From Stromatinia cepivora (Eukaryota > Ascomycota > Leotiomycetes > Helotiales > Sclerotiniaceae): a DNA stretch of 64,000 bases. A program made the translations under genes and the position numbers. The notes beneath the pieces were generated by a model. The model searched no databases and was not told the origin of the DNA. It saw only the letters and a list, made by a program, of their open reading frames with translations. Each line of letters starts with the position of its first letter. Position 1 is the first letter of the stretch. Of the stretch, positions 45,936-56,722 are shown piece after piece. The stretch is taken from assembly GCA_014898415.1 (NCBI GenBank), contig RCTD01000022.1, positions 310,001 to 374,000 on the forward strand. The letters are read 5' to 3'.

Positions 45936-46500
45936 GGTTTATAGAAAATTGAAGCCTATAAAACCCCTCTAGGGATTCAAAGCCTATAAAGATTCAGCTT
46001 CAATATTATTATTCGTTTATTTATATAATAATTCTAATTGTGATTTTCATACTAATTAAGCAATAAATAAAAAAAAGGTATTTTCATAAAAAGAAAAAAG
46101 CGATGAAGTTGAAAATGACGACGATGAGGTTGAAAATAGGAATAGCAGCGACGATGAGATTGAAAATGACGACGATGAGATTGAAAATGACGACGATGAG
46201 ATTGAAAATGACGACGATGAGATTGAAAATGACGACGATGAGATTGAAAATGACGACGATGAGATTGAAAATATAAACGACGATGAGGTTATAGTCCTCT
46301 CCTCTTTCATATTAGTATATATACTGGCTTATTAGCCAATGAACTAGGATATTGAATATGCTATTTTTGTATAAACTTAGTTCATTTGTGAATGCCCTCA
46401 CTTTTTCCAATTTCGGTATCAACTAGCTCATTTCGCAACCTAGTATATTTCGAAATAAGCTAAGTTGATTTCGGAATGCCGATGTTGCGCAATGTCCCGG
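45936..46500. mobile_element. Probable DNA-transposon remnant, AT-rich with coding-like 21-bp repeat
   Basis: This segment cuts the permease at its 5' side. It is AT-rich, contains the 21-bp tandem repeat, and at its right side carries three degenerate copies of a roughly 20-bp motif like TTAGTTCATTTGTGAATGCC (about 46376-46398, 46421-46443, 46458-46482), as seen in the subterminal regions of fungal DNA transposons. No transposase domain is readable, and I could not pair a left terminal repeat. The call is inferred from composition and repeats. Confidence 0.35.
46099..46290 (+). repeat. 21-bp minisatellite in frame, encoding Asp-Asp-Asp-Glu-Ile-Glu-Asn units
   Basis: About eight units, six of them near-identical copies of GACGACGATGAGATTGAAAAT. 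Every unit is a multiple of three, so the plus frame reads acidic heptads throughout, then ends in a hydrophobic stretch and a stop near 46332. A TAA closes the frame just upstream (about 46088), so no start or full gene is visible. Phase conservation suggests descent from a coding sequence. Confidence 0.9.
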
Positions 46501-46839
46501 AACAGATAACTTCTACTACTTCGAGAATTGGCAAAGACTGACAAGTCGCAGGCTTAATATGTTGGTAATATCATGTATATTCTTGTAATCTTCATGACCA
46601 AACTCTCAACTCTCTGTTTCTTTGTTTGTCTCACGGGAGAGGGCAGTGCTAAACGGCGGGTGATACATAGAAGCATTATTTGGGTTGGTTTCTAGATTTT
46701 AATCAGTATAATTGTGCTTGCTCTGCAATGCTAATTTCCACATCCTTGGCTCTTTCGGAAGGGGCAATGTATTGACGTTGTAAGGATAACTCCAATTCTC
46801 TTCTTAGAGTACATTCTAATCTCAGCTTTTGTCCTTCAG

Positions 46840-47479
46840 GGAGCCTTTTGGACAGTTAATGCGGTAATGGACGCCTTAACCCAAGTGTTTATCGGCCTGC
46901 TTCCGATATATATTATCCACGGTCTGAAATTGGAGAAATCTAAGAAGCAGCTTACAATACTTTTGTTCTCCCCCAATCTTTTGCAAGACCTGCTATTCTT
47001 TCTCGTTCTCTTGTCTCTGTTTCCTTAAATTTATAGCTAATTCCAACCTTAATAACAGGGCTTTACCTCTTCTCGATCTCCGCTTGGTCTATTTTTATGA
47101 CGCCATAGATTCAACGAACTGTACTTGGGATGCATTTAATCTAGCATTAGTGACAAATCTACACACTTCCTTCGCCATTATATTATCCTGCATCCCATTC
47201 TCTAAATCCATTATCGATAGCCTCATTGCCTCACCACACATCATTACGGACAATACAAGGGGCACTATCTCAAATCGATTGAACAATTCGGAAAGGGGAA
47301 ACAAATCCAACACTGGTGGTTCTTCCGATTTCTTAAGCGGTGTTGCAGCTAGGACCACCACAATTATAACTGTTAATGGAGGTGAAGCACGAGAATTGAA
47401 TATGTATTTCAATTTTGCCGAGAGTCAAGAACGAATGATTCCAAGGGAAACGATTCCGATGGCGAGTAAAGGGGAGTAG
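46840..47479 (+). pseudogene. C-terminal half of a SAT4/Pth11-like seven-helix receptor gene
   Basis: After a TTCAG acceptor at 46839, one frame reads FWTVNAVMDALTQVFIGLLP then IYIIHGLKLEKSKKQL, the fifth helix and basic loop of the fungal rhodopsin-like (SAT4) family. A 76-bp intron (46983-47058) with a GC donor (GCAAGA) and AACAG acceptor joins in phase to LALPLLDLRLVYFY, then CTWDAFNLALVTNLHTSFAI and CIPFSKSIIDSLIAS, matching the last helix. A polar tail ends at 47479. The first four helices and the start are missing from the upstream sequence. This half has no internal stop, so it may be a recent truncation, or an upstream exon may lie in sequence I did not recognise. Confidence 0.6.
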
Positions 47480-50096
47480 CAACCGGAAAGAAACACGATG
47501 ATGTCATTTGCCTTATGGGTACCTCAAGACCATAATATACGGTTCACAGCCTTATAATCCAATATCGCAGCGAGATGCTTTCAAGCTGAGCATTATTTGT
47601 ATCGATAAATGTATGACAACCTTTCGCAATGTCATTCTTTGTCATATCGAGCACCCCCCCCGCCTCACTCTACGCGCTTACCCGGCACCGGCCAGACACG
47701 AATACCCTGCGATGGATGAAGTTGCCATACCCTCATCCCAAAACCCGCCTTCTTCCCCGATAAAAAGCCCCAGCTCAAAAAGAAACCAAAACAAAAATTC
47801 ACGATATCACAATGCAAAAAATCACCAAACAATGCATGTAAAATGAGATCAAGGAATTCTCTTCTTTAATTCTCTGATGGGCTTGTCTACTCTCCGCGGA
47901 TTTCGAAGAGGGCGTACGAATCTTCGGGATTGACATCATAGTCCTCTTCAAAGGAAATGATAATTGACATCTCCCTGTGCAAAAAATATTCCATAGACGA
48001 TTCCGAAACTGGCTTTACGATTGGCCTCGCAACGAACTTGTTTGCAGCTTCGACTATGTTATGTTGTATGTACTGCGAGTGTTGGCCTAAAAGAGCGCTC
48101 TGTTGGGTACGAGCATGTTTTGGGCATAGGCTGGGACTTGTTAACATTGTGCGAGCAAACATGAGGAGAATGGAAGTTATGCCAACAAAATGAACAACCA
48201 CAGCTGACGAACCGCGCACCCGTCCTTCATTGTGTCCGAACATGTTAAACGGGATGTGATGGCATCGAAATCTTGTGTGGTCTCTTTTGAGCGCATATAT
48301 AGACACCGACAGAAGGATCGGAAAATGGAATTGGGTCAAGGTTTGGGGCTTTTGTGTCTTTTGAAGAGTAAAGATGGGATGACATGGGAGTCCTGCTCTG
48401 TCATTAAGTCTTGTGAAGACCTAGATAGTGTCAATTAAAAGTTTAGGAGCATAAGGATTGGGCAACCACTATTCTTTTTCCGCATTCAGCTGCTGAAAGG
48501 GTGTAATTGGACATTGTCACTCCTTGATGTGTGGTTACTGGATTTGAGAAGTTCGCCCTGACTCCTGAATTGCTGCACATCGATTGAGCTTTCAAAATCC
48601 ACCTTGTCAATCCCATATATATTCAAGCCTACTCAATAAGAAATAGTGTTGTATTCAGAGAACGGTATAGTTTATCGGCGCGGATGATCAACCACCACAT
48701 GTGGAGAGCTAAGAAAGATACATATTCGGAAGTTAATGAAGCCATCTGAATAATATGAACAGATCCGATGCTAAGGATTGATTGTCAGGTATGATTGCCG
48801 AAGACTAAAAGCATAAGAAATCATATCAGATGAGAGTGGTCGTTTATTGGGCGGTGAAGCATTTGCCAGATCTATTTCCGCCCTTTTTTGCCCTAGTATT
48901 CAGGGCGGTGTATGTGCTAGATATTATGACAATCATACATATATGGCGTGCTTCGACTCCTTCTTTACATGACTTTGCTTTTTTGATAGCTCCTGTGGTT
49001 ATTCAGAGATATTTCAACAGATGTTTTGCCGCTACTTATCCTGAAAATAAAACATGAGCCACTGACGGATCAACGATACTATTCAAGAGAAACAGTATTA
49101 ATCGTACCCATATGCCAATAATTTGCCCCTTCTTCTTGATGACAAAGGCAAAACATTCGTTTTCTCATCACCGACTTCATCTGTTTTCGCATCCTCTCAA
49201 CGCAAGCGATGTTCATCCTTAACCAGATTTTCCATTCCATTCCCTTAATGTCAGGCTTCTCTCCGGATTCATTCCATCTCATCAATCTCACCGTCTCTTT
49301 TACGGAGACTATAGCATTGACTGCTTATTTAAGCACGTCTCTTGGGGAACTTTCGATATCCCCGATCTCAAACCCGAAGACTATGTGTTGAATTCCTTCA
49401 CGAAGTACTTCGTATAAAAAAGTACGGTCTCGAAGGCCGTGAAGCAAGATGATTTCATCGGACGTCATTTTTGGTAGTACATGACGATAATATATCTTCA
49501 ATCTGGTAGAGAGGCTTCGATATATGGGAAAGTCTAGACTAGGATGTGATTATCTCCGCATGAAAGATGTCGGCGGGCCTGGCAGGCTTGAGGGCATGCA
49601 ATATTTTGGGCGCGGCACTTTACGACAATCACGTTTGCTCTTGAAATATCAGCCGAAAACAACTTTAGCTTTGGATTCAAATACTTACGTGAGCCTTTCT
49701 CTTGGGCGGTTTTCTGACCCCATATCGACTCACTCCAATAGTTTGGTTGAGATTCTTGCGTGAATTTCCGTCATTATGATATTATATATATATTTCTCGG
49801 GCAATAAGATAGGGTCATGTCTGATATTTTGGATTCGAGGCTTATCTGGATTGTCCTCGAAGGGTTCGATAATAATTACTCCTGTGCAATTGTCCCGGTG
49901 AAGTGGCATCCAGGAGAACGTTCTTCGACCAATCCGAAGTTTCGTCAGATCATGCCATGAATCTTGCTTTTATCGTTTTGACAAAACTCATAGAATAATC
50001 TCGTTGCGGTTTCAGTTTTTACATTACTATCTTACACGAATACATACAGCTCGATATATCCGCAGTTCTTGTTCTGGGCAGCCACGGCTCATCCAT
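47480..50096. other. 2.6 kb without a supported gene
   Basis: The longest frame is 150 codons on the minus strand (47887-48339; from its inner ATG, MFGHNEGRVRGSSAVVVHF, with one hydrophobic segment). It has no recognised domain and no splice context. The right end is the 3' flank of the MAPEG gene. Nothing else seen. Confidence 0.5.
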
Positions 50097-50679
50097 CTAC
50101 AACAAATTCGCAGCTCTATCCCTTAAGGTATTTCCACTCTTGATGAACAATGCGAAAATATGTGTTATTCCGACAACAAAAGTCAAAGATCTGATTGCTG
50201 CAGCACCTTGACTCTCATTATTGATATAGATGAAATTGTAAACCGCACGACTAATCAAATATCCTCCGGCAAGAGTATTGAGTGTAGAATGGGAAAGTCC
50301 TGCTACATTTCCTGCCACGACTGCTGAAGCAAAGAATCCTAGGTTTTCGAGGCCATTGACTCCGGCGGCGTGAGCACGACGAATACGGTTCTTTTTCTGA
50401 GGGGATATCAGCTTTTCTTGATGAGACAGAGATTTCTAGTTGGGGAGCATACCATTTTGTCAATGCTTTGATCGGACTCAAGACTCTTTGGGAAGTCTCT
50501 GGGAAAACGATTATCGTAAGATTTAGTTGCGAAGACGGCGTAAACATGACATGCGTGAGCAAAACCCCATGCTACGGGAATCTGTATGGATGTGAGAACT
50601 CAGCGTTAATTGGGGTGTGAATTGCAATTCTTACAGCGTAGAGGGAAAAGTTGCCCGTTGTGTCGAAAAAGGCAGACAT
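50097..50679 (-). CDS. MAPEG-family membrane protein
   Basis: Three exons on the minus strand, 50679-50635, 50581-50453 and 50396-50097, all in phase 0, give 157 residues. Four hydrophobic segments are visible: residues about 14-30 (LYAIPVAWGFAHACHVYAVF), about 75-100, about 105-125 and about 130-145. RAHAAGVNGLENLGFFASAV is the MAPEG signature region (Arg-Ala-His, Asn-x-x-Glu-Asn), and the protein ends FALFIKSGNTLRDRAANLL. MAPEG proteins are small ER or mitochondrial membrane proteins related to microsomal glutathione S-transferase and leukotriene synthases. This short fungal type has no proven substrate. The gene sits intact beside a region of decayed genes, so it may be an accessory detoxification gene; that is inference. 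Confidence 0.88.
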
Positions 50680-51949
50680 TTTTATGAATGATTTCCGTTG
50701 ATGCTTTGTTTGTGAATCCGGAGTTGAGCTAGGTTGTCAATGATATATATAGTTCTAACTCGGCTATCATTATGGAGCTATTGCAGTAGAACCTCGTTGT
50801 ACTGCATCGAAACGGCCGAACAATTCCGTTATAGTGGGGATTCTAGTATACCATAGTTAGATTCGTGGAAAAGGTACACGAGCCTTTTCTCAACACTTTT
50901 TATGTCCGAATTGTGAAAATTCTTTCGGTATATTTAAAATACCGGATTTCCAGTACATACAAACAAAAAATAGTATAATTTTGGAAAAATGTTCGGTATA
51001 TACGGCATCCGGGTACAATCATGTCCGGTATAGGAAGGTTCTATTGCAGCTCCTCAAGCTTTGGCAGGTCAATTCTAAATAGCTTCATACTTTAGATGTA
51101 TTAGATCGGTCGCTAAATGCTAGCTTTCTGGGAAAGGGGTCTAGAGGATCTTAGTGCTACCGAAGTCGGTTGTATAACTTCAAGGATGCGACTTCGGACA
51201 TTGGGATGAGTTTACTACCGAGAGATTCGGACTTTTGTACAGCGGACGAATATCATATCGATTCTAATTTAATATAAAAAGTCTGGATTAGATAATCTAA
51301 TATTAAAGAGTCTAAACGGTGATCCAGACTTTTGAACTAAATAAGGCTTATTATATGATTCGATAAAGTATATTCAAAAATTTGAGTATCATATCATAAA
51401 GTGTTACATAATATTTAGACTATATAATACGGTTAATTATTATACAATATCATTATTTAATCCAAAAATCCAACTCGTTTGGATGGCAATCGAACTTATT
51501 AGGGATTTATAATATCTTGAACGGACTACCTAACTCTCCAGTGGATTCAAGTTCGACTATTTAATTTAAAACATCTAATCCGTTCTGCAATCCGGATTAT
51601 TAGATATACTGATCAGACAAAAATCTTTAGTTATAATAATATCGTCAATCAATGAAGTTACAAAGGCGGTCTAATATTCATCTGATGGAATTTGAACCGA
51701 ATGTTAAGGGCCCGAATCTCGAGAGATTATACGGTATATACTACTTCTGCAGTAAAGCATAAGGCAATGTTTCCTTATATTATAAATATAGTTATTTCCA
51801 GTCATAAAGTTTCGCGTTTCCATATCAGATTCATGACTCCGCAAGTGCTGTGGATTTGGTGAAGTAGCATGAGACGGCAGTACTAGTGGCCATATTTCTT
51901 CCTCAGCTGCATCGATAAGCACTCAAGGCTGAGATACAACAAATTTGTA
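50680..51949. other. AT-rich region upstream of the MAPEG gene, holding a MITE and hairpins
   Basis: Apart from the element at 50782-51049, the stretch 51240-51660 is very AT-rich, with an inverted repeat (AAAAAGTCTGGAT at 51276-51288 and ATCCAGACTTTT at 51322-51333). No coding potential seen. It looks like eroded transposon DNA. Confidence 0.5.
50782..51049. mobile_element. Pogo/Tc1-like MITE, about 268 bp
   Basis: The left end reads TGCAGTAGAACCTCGTTGT, and the right end read backwards is CTGCAATAGAACCTTCCTAT. These imperfect terminal inverted repeats share the CAGTAGAACCTC-type terminus of pogo/Tigger-like elements. The interior is AT-rich and non-coding, with CCGGTAT/CGGTATA motifs repeated (about 50927-50950 and 50995-51032). 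It is too short for a transposase, so non-autonomous. The exact borders and the TA target duplication are uncertain. Confidence 0.6.
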
Positions 51950-52974
51950 TCAATGAGCTGCTCTAAAATTCTGCCAACAATATCCACAACGACCTATTTG
52001 GAAACAAGAATTAGTACACACAAGACACACCATAAGCATGGAAACTAATTGGTACTTACAAGTCCCCCTCCCACACCCGATCGGTTGCATAATGGTCGGT
52101 ACTTTGCAATTCGGACATTGTTTTGTGCCGGGAAGTTCTATGTCGTCCGCGCCATCCTCACAGGCTTTACACTGCATTCTTCCTCTGCCTATAGGGACTT
52201 GATGTCGAAAGCAGCTCTCGGATTTACAAGCATGGCATATAACCCTGCGCTCATCAAACCCACCCTCGTGAAGTTGGCCAGCGTCGCATCCGGCATTCAA
52301 GCACCATCGAAAGTGTGGTAGATTGCGGATCTCAAGCATACCGATGTAGTTGTTATAACTGTGCTATAATCAGCTTCCATATAACTGCAGATTTTGGGTG
52401 GTTTATACTTCTTAAGTAGCTTGCCATGAATATACTTCCTCACGATCTTCGGTTCCAACATGTTTTTGCATGTAGAGAAAGGACAGGGTATATTGTCCCA
52501 TGGATTAGTCTCCACATTCGTCATGATTGCTTGTTCTAGACACATTGTACAAATATACGTCGTATGCTCGCATTTATTTGCAGCAACCGATTGCGGAAAG
52601 GTTTTCGAGGCTAGGACTTCCAAACAAACTTCGCACTCCTTACCCTCGCTCATCCCTAGAAACTTCCCATCTACATCTTCTTTTTGTGGCCCCGCTTTAA
52701 TGGCGGCTCTTGTGATGGGTATATCATGACGAAGTAGTTGAGTTACTGCTTCTTGTTCATCCTTTGGGAGGGTTTGTTCTATCTGCGCTAGCTTACGCAG
52801 GAGACTAGTTCGTGATTCGCGTTTCCTGAAGGTGCCTTGTTGATAGAAAATGGAGAGAATGTGTTTTGTAAGAGGGACGTTGTATGCTGTAGGGGGGAGA
52901 GAAAAGATGGTTTGAGGAACAGCGAGCTTGGCAGGTTTGACTGATGACTTTGTTGCTCGAGCTTTGCGACCCAT
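51950..52974 (-). CDS. RBR (RING-IBR-RING) E3 ubiquitin ligase-like protein
   Basis: Three exons on the minus strand: 52974-52409, 52358-52060 and 51993-51950, totalling 302 residues. After a basic start (MGRKARATKSSVKPAKLAVP) and about 100 helical residues, RING1 reads CEVCLEVLASKTFP, CEH, CTMCLEQAI and CPFSTC. Intron 1 (52359-52408, 50 bp) is needed to give NYNNYIGMLEIRNLPHFRWC and enter the IBR (CLNAGC, CHACKSESCFRHQ, CKAC). RING2 is CPNCKVPTIMQPIGCGRGTC, then RCGYCWQNF across intron 2. In RBR ligases the first Cys after the RING2 CPxC pair receives ubiquitin as a thioester; here that position after CPNC is not a clear HxxCxxCxC pattern and needs alignment. The substrate is unknown. Small RBR proteins like this are common and variable in filamentous fungi. 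Confidence 0.9.
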
Positions 52975-54124
52975 TTTGATTTTTGTTACTTGTTGTTGGT
53001 ATATTTTTGATTGAGTCGGATGTGCATACTGCTCTATAGAAGCCCTTTATCTCAAGTCGGAGATCTTATGGATTGTTTAGACGAGTCTGTCGAGGGCTCG
53101 CCGACTTTCTATAACCTCCTACTTTGTTCCCTCTCAGATTGTTTCATCGCCTACCGAGGGCCAAAAGGCAGAAAAGACATGTTCCTTACACTGAGCTTCG
53201 ATGGCTCTAACACATTCTTTCTGTGCTCCTACTCAGTAGGGCATAATAGCACGCTCATCAAGTCAGCAAATTGTCCACAGTACAAAATACATACAACCAC
53301 TATTTACAAAATTAGCATTGGCCTCCTAGTCCCAGGCACCAGTATATAGGAGTCCTTCCATATGATTCGTTTCTGCAATCTATCATTCTCCAGACGCGTC
53401 TTATACATGTTTGAACATCGCAGATTTGAAATGGAATGGCATAGTGGACATATTTGTAATGAAGCGAAGCCTAAGGAGATACTATCATTAATTTATAGCA
53501 AACTTCTCTCAACTTCCACCACACTTTACCTCCAACATATTCCTCATCGCCTTCCTTTTCTTCGTCTTCTTTCCCCTCCTTCCCCTCCTTCCCCTATTCC
53601 ATCTTCCCTCCCCAGCCTTCACCAGTGTGTCCAAAAGTCCAGGCCAGCAGACTAGATACGAAGCTTTCAATTTCTGAAAACAGTTTAATTTAACATTCGA
53701 AGCGAATTTAATTTGGATGTTTCAATTGGGTTGAATATTCCAAAGCATTCAATATTCTAAACAACCCCAATGCCCGAAACCCTCTTGTTATTGGACTGCA
53801 TTCCGGGCTATTGGACACACTGAAGTCCTTCACAAAATATACACCTTCCACCCAACTCTCCCACTCCACTCCACCTCAACTCTCCCAAATCTCCCACATA
53901 CTCTCACCTCCCCTACAAACCACCATACACAACCACAATCAAAAAGAAACCAAACATCCCATTCACTCTACCCCAGTCTCCAGCCATACAAAAGCTTCAG
54001 AATGATAAATTATGAATTATAAATTCGTAGTTTGGTGGGTGATTATTGGTGAGTTTTTAGGGTTGTGTGTAGTCTTTGGATGTTTTATTTTGTATTTAGG
54101 TTGTTGTGTTTAGATTATTGTTAG

Positions 54125-54241
54125 GATGAGAGGGATGAGAGGGATGAGAGGGATGAGAGGGATGAGAGGGATGAGAGGGATGAGAGGGATGAGAGGGATG
54201 AGAGGGATGAGAGGGATGAGAGGGATGAGAGGGATGAGATG
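54125..54241. repeat. (GATGAGAGG)n nonamer array, about 13 units
   Basis: Near-perfect 9-bp tandem repeat of about 117 bp. It is out of any gene and strongly purine-biased on the plus strand (polypurine, so it could form triplex DNA). Confidence 0.95.
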
Positions 54242-54358
54242 AGTAAAATGATTACGAAGTCGGTTGGTGAAGTGAGAGGTGAGGCGAGATAGGGGGAATT
54301 AGCTTGTTGATGATGCCTGGAGTGAGTGATATCGTGAATTATCTTATGAAGATTAGAC

Positions 54359-54413
54359 TGACTATTAACAGTAAATATTATTTACTGTTAATAATATTTA
54401 CTGTTAATAGTCA
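54359..54413. repeat. 55-bp perfect inverted repeat (22-bp arms, 11-bp loop)
   Basis: The arms TGACTATTAACAGTAAATAT(TA) at 54359-54380 and their exact reverse complement at 54392-54413 flank the loop TTTACTGTTAA, which itself repeats part of the right arm. No mismatch. It could be a small fold-back element or the terminator hairpin of an unseen transcript. Confidence 0.95.
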
Positions 54414-54577
54414 AACTTACGTTACAATCTGACCGAAGCTTTTATATCATATCACAGCACATCAAAATTTCAAACACAACCCGAAATAGAATCAATTTTA
54501 TTCCTACAAAAATGACATTATATACAAAAGCACCAAAATATGCCCATTAAATATCAATATCCCATCCCTCCTTAATC

Positions 54578-56000
54578 TTACAATTGTTCATTAACAAACA
54601 AACCCGCCATTCCCTGTCCAGTACCAATACACATACTAGTCAACAAAATCTTTTTCTTCTGTCTCCTACACTCACTCAATCCAGTAACAATCTGTCTAGT
54701 ACCAGTTGTACCCAATGGGTGACCAAGTGCAATAGCACCACCTCTGATGTTCATTTTCTCGTGAGGAATCTTGAGAACATCTTTGCAGTATACGGCCATG
54801 GAAGCAAATGCTTCGTTGAGTTCGATGACGTCGCAATCGTCAATTGTGATGTTGTATTTGTTGAGAAGTTTGGGGATGGCGATGGATGGACCAATACCCA
54901 TAATTCTTGGAGCGAGACCTGCTACGGTGGCTCCGACGAACTTGGCGAGGATTGGTTGACCGAGTTCGATGGCGCGGGAACGCTTCATGAGGAGAACTGC
55001 GGCGGCTACAGGATGATGTTAGTATGTATGTTCATCACAGGGGTCACGGAGTATGTTACGTACCACCATCAGTGACCTGACTAGAATTTCCACCAGTTGA
55101 TCTATCACCGAAATCTGGGAAAGCTGGTCTGATCTTATTCAAACTCTCAAAAGTAGTTCCATATCTTGGACCCTCATCTTTAGTCAAAGTAACCTTCTTG
55201 ACTTCTCCAGTCTTTGGATCCTTGACTTCCGTAACAATCGGTACAATCTCATCATCGAACCATCCTGCCTTTTGAGCAAGTTCCGCACGATTAAAACTCT
55301 CCGCCGCATATCTATCTTGTTGTTCACGAGTAATGTTGAAGTCCTTTCCTACATTCTCTGATGTTTGTCCCATGGGTTGCATACAATCTGCAGCTTCTTG
55401 GCACTTAAGGATGTCAGGGTGGAAAGAACCTTCGAGTTTATCGCCTCCAATGGTCATCATTTCTGCACCCATAGCAATACCAATCTCGATGCTACCTTCA
55501 GCAATTTGATTCGCGATATCTTGAGTAGCTTTGAGACCGGAAGAGCAGAATCGGTTTACAATGGAGGATGCGGTGGTATTGGGGTATCCTGCTGCTAAGA
55601 CAGCGGCACGGACTTTAAAGGAGGCATTGCCATCGCTTACCTATCGAATTCCATTGTTAGCTTTTGCCTTGCACGAGAGGGATACTTGCTTACATTTCCA
55701 CAGCAGACATCTTCCACGAGAGCTGGGTCGAGGTTGGACTTCTCCCGGACTTTCTGGAGAAGAGAGTACATAAGGTAATCGAGCTTTGTGTCCTTGAATC
55801 CTCCCTTGTAACCCTTCGCTAATGGTGTGCGAACTGCAAGTGTAATAACAATATCATCGGCATTTTTAGAGGTACTGTTGACACATTTGTAAGTATGTAA
55901 TTGATGGTCAAGGGGCTGGAATGAATACATACATTGCAGACAATCCTGATGCACCAGGAGTCAAATGCTTGACAATTGAGCTGATTCTTTCAACGGCCAT
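54578..56000 (-). CDS. pot1: Peroxisomal 3-ketoacyl-CoA thiolase (acetyl-CoA C-acyltransferase) with PTS2 signal
   Basis: Four exons on the minus strand: 56000-55933, 55874-55694, 55640-55064 and 55005-54578, giving 417 residues. It cleaves 3-ketoacyl-CoA with CoA in the last step of beta-oxidation. The N-terminus MAVERISSIVKHLTP fits the PTS2 consensus (R/K)(L/V/I)x5(H/Q)(L/A) as RI-SSIVK-HL at residues 5-13, so import via Pex7 is expected. NRFCSSGLKA carries the nucleophilic Cys, GGAIALGHPLGTTGTR the catalytic His, and SMCIGTGQGMAGLF the second Cys. YNITIDDCDVIELNEAFASM is the usual NEAF block. All four introns have GTANGN donors. The length matches yeast Pot1/Fox3 (417 aa). No SKL-type PTS1 is present (ends NEQL). 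Confidence 0.96.
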
Positions 56001-56722
56001 TTTGAATATGTGATATGAAGTGTTCTTTTAACGTTTGTATAGATGAAGGAGGATAGAAGTGGTATTGAAGTTGTTTTTGAAGGAATCTGGGGAGGCGGCA
56101 ATTCTATGGGATGGGGAAAATACCGAGGCTCGGAAGTTCATAAAGAACTCTTGCCGAGCCTACCCAGTCTTGATTTGTCATCAACATCTCCAAAAACGAG
56201 GATATATTTGGATTTTTCACTTGTTGGAAAGAATATGATCTAATGTACTCTATCTACTTCATTTAGAATAACAATCAAATCATATCCCACCTCAGAATAA
56301 GCTTTCATATAAATTCTATTTAAACATACACATTTCAATCTTTGCCACAGCTCAGTGAAATATAAAGCCGACATCTGCATTGTACGATATTAGTCACCAA
56401 CATTGTTGTACCACAATATGAGGGCCGGCAATATATAGAACCACCAGCTTTGTAGAAAAGCTCAAAGACGTTCTGACTCCAGGTTGATTGCTTTAGCAAG
56501 GAGGAATGCCTCACATTCCTGCCTGGCGCTGCGACATGCAACAAAAACATCTCTTTGAGGAGATATATGCCTAAGATGCCTGACATTCGAACATATGGAG
56601 ATCCTCCGATGTGCTCACCACAAGATTTCATAACACCAGATCCTCTTTGAATAAACACAGCAACAAACTTTCATTAGATCACATCGTATGTATATAAATG
56701 CTATACCAATACCTCCCCCCAA
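56001..56722. other. Intergenic, 0.7 kb between thiolase and mannanase genes
   Basis: The left part holds the thiolase promoter and the right part the 3' flank of the mannanase. A minus-strand frame (56335-56658) has no support. Confidence 0.5.

Larger units (their letters stand above)
52975..54577. other. 1.6 kb intergenic region with a 9-bp array and a perfect palindrome
   Basis: No gene supported. The frames at 53011-53349 and 53362-53655 lack domains and run through pyrimidine-rich repeats (CTTCCCCTC units about 53570-53596). It contains an ACGCGT site at 53394-53399. Confidence 0.5.

Noticed and set aside
47887..48339. 150-residue minus-strand frame as a gene
   Set aside because: It has no recognised domain, no splice signals and odd composition, and it lies next to decayed DNA.
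52297..52408. Reading the RBR gene as frameshifted between RING1 and IBR
   Set aside because: A 50-bp intron with GTATAA donor, a CTGAT branch and CACAG acceptor restores the frame and the family sequence, so no lesion is needed.
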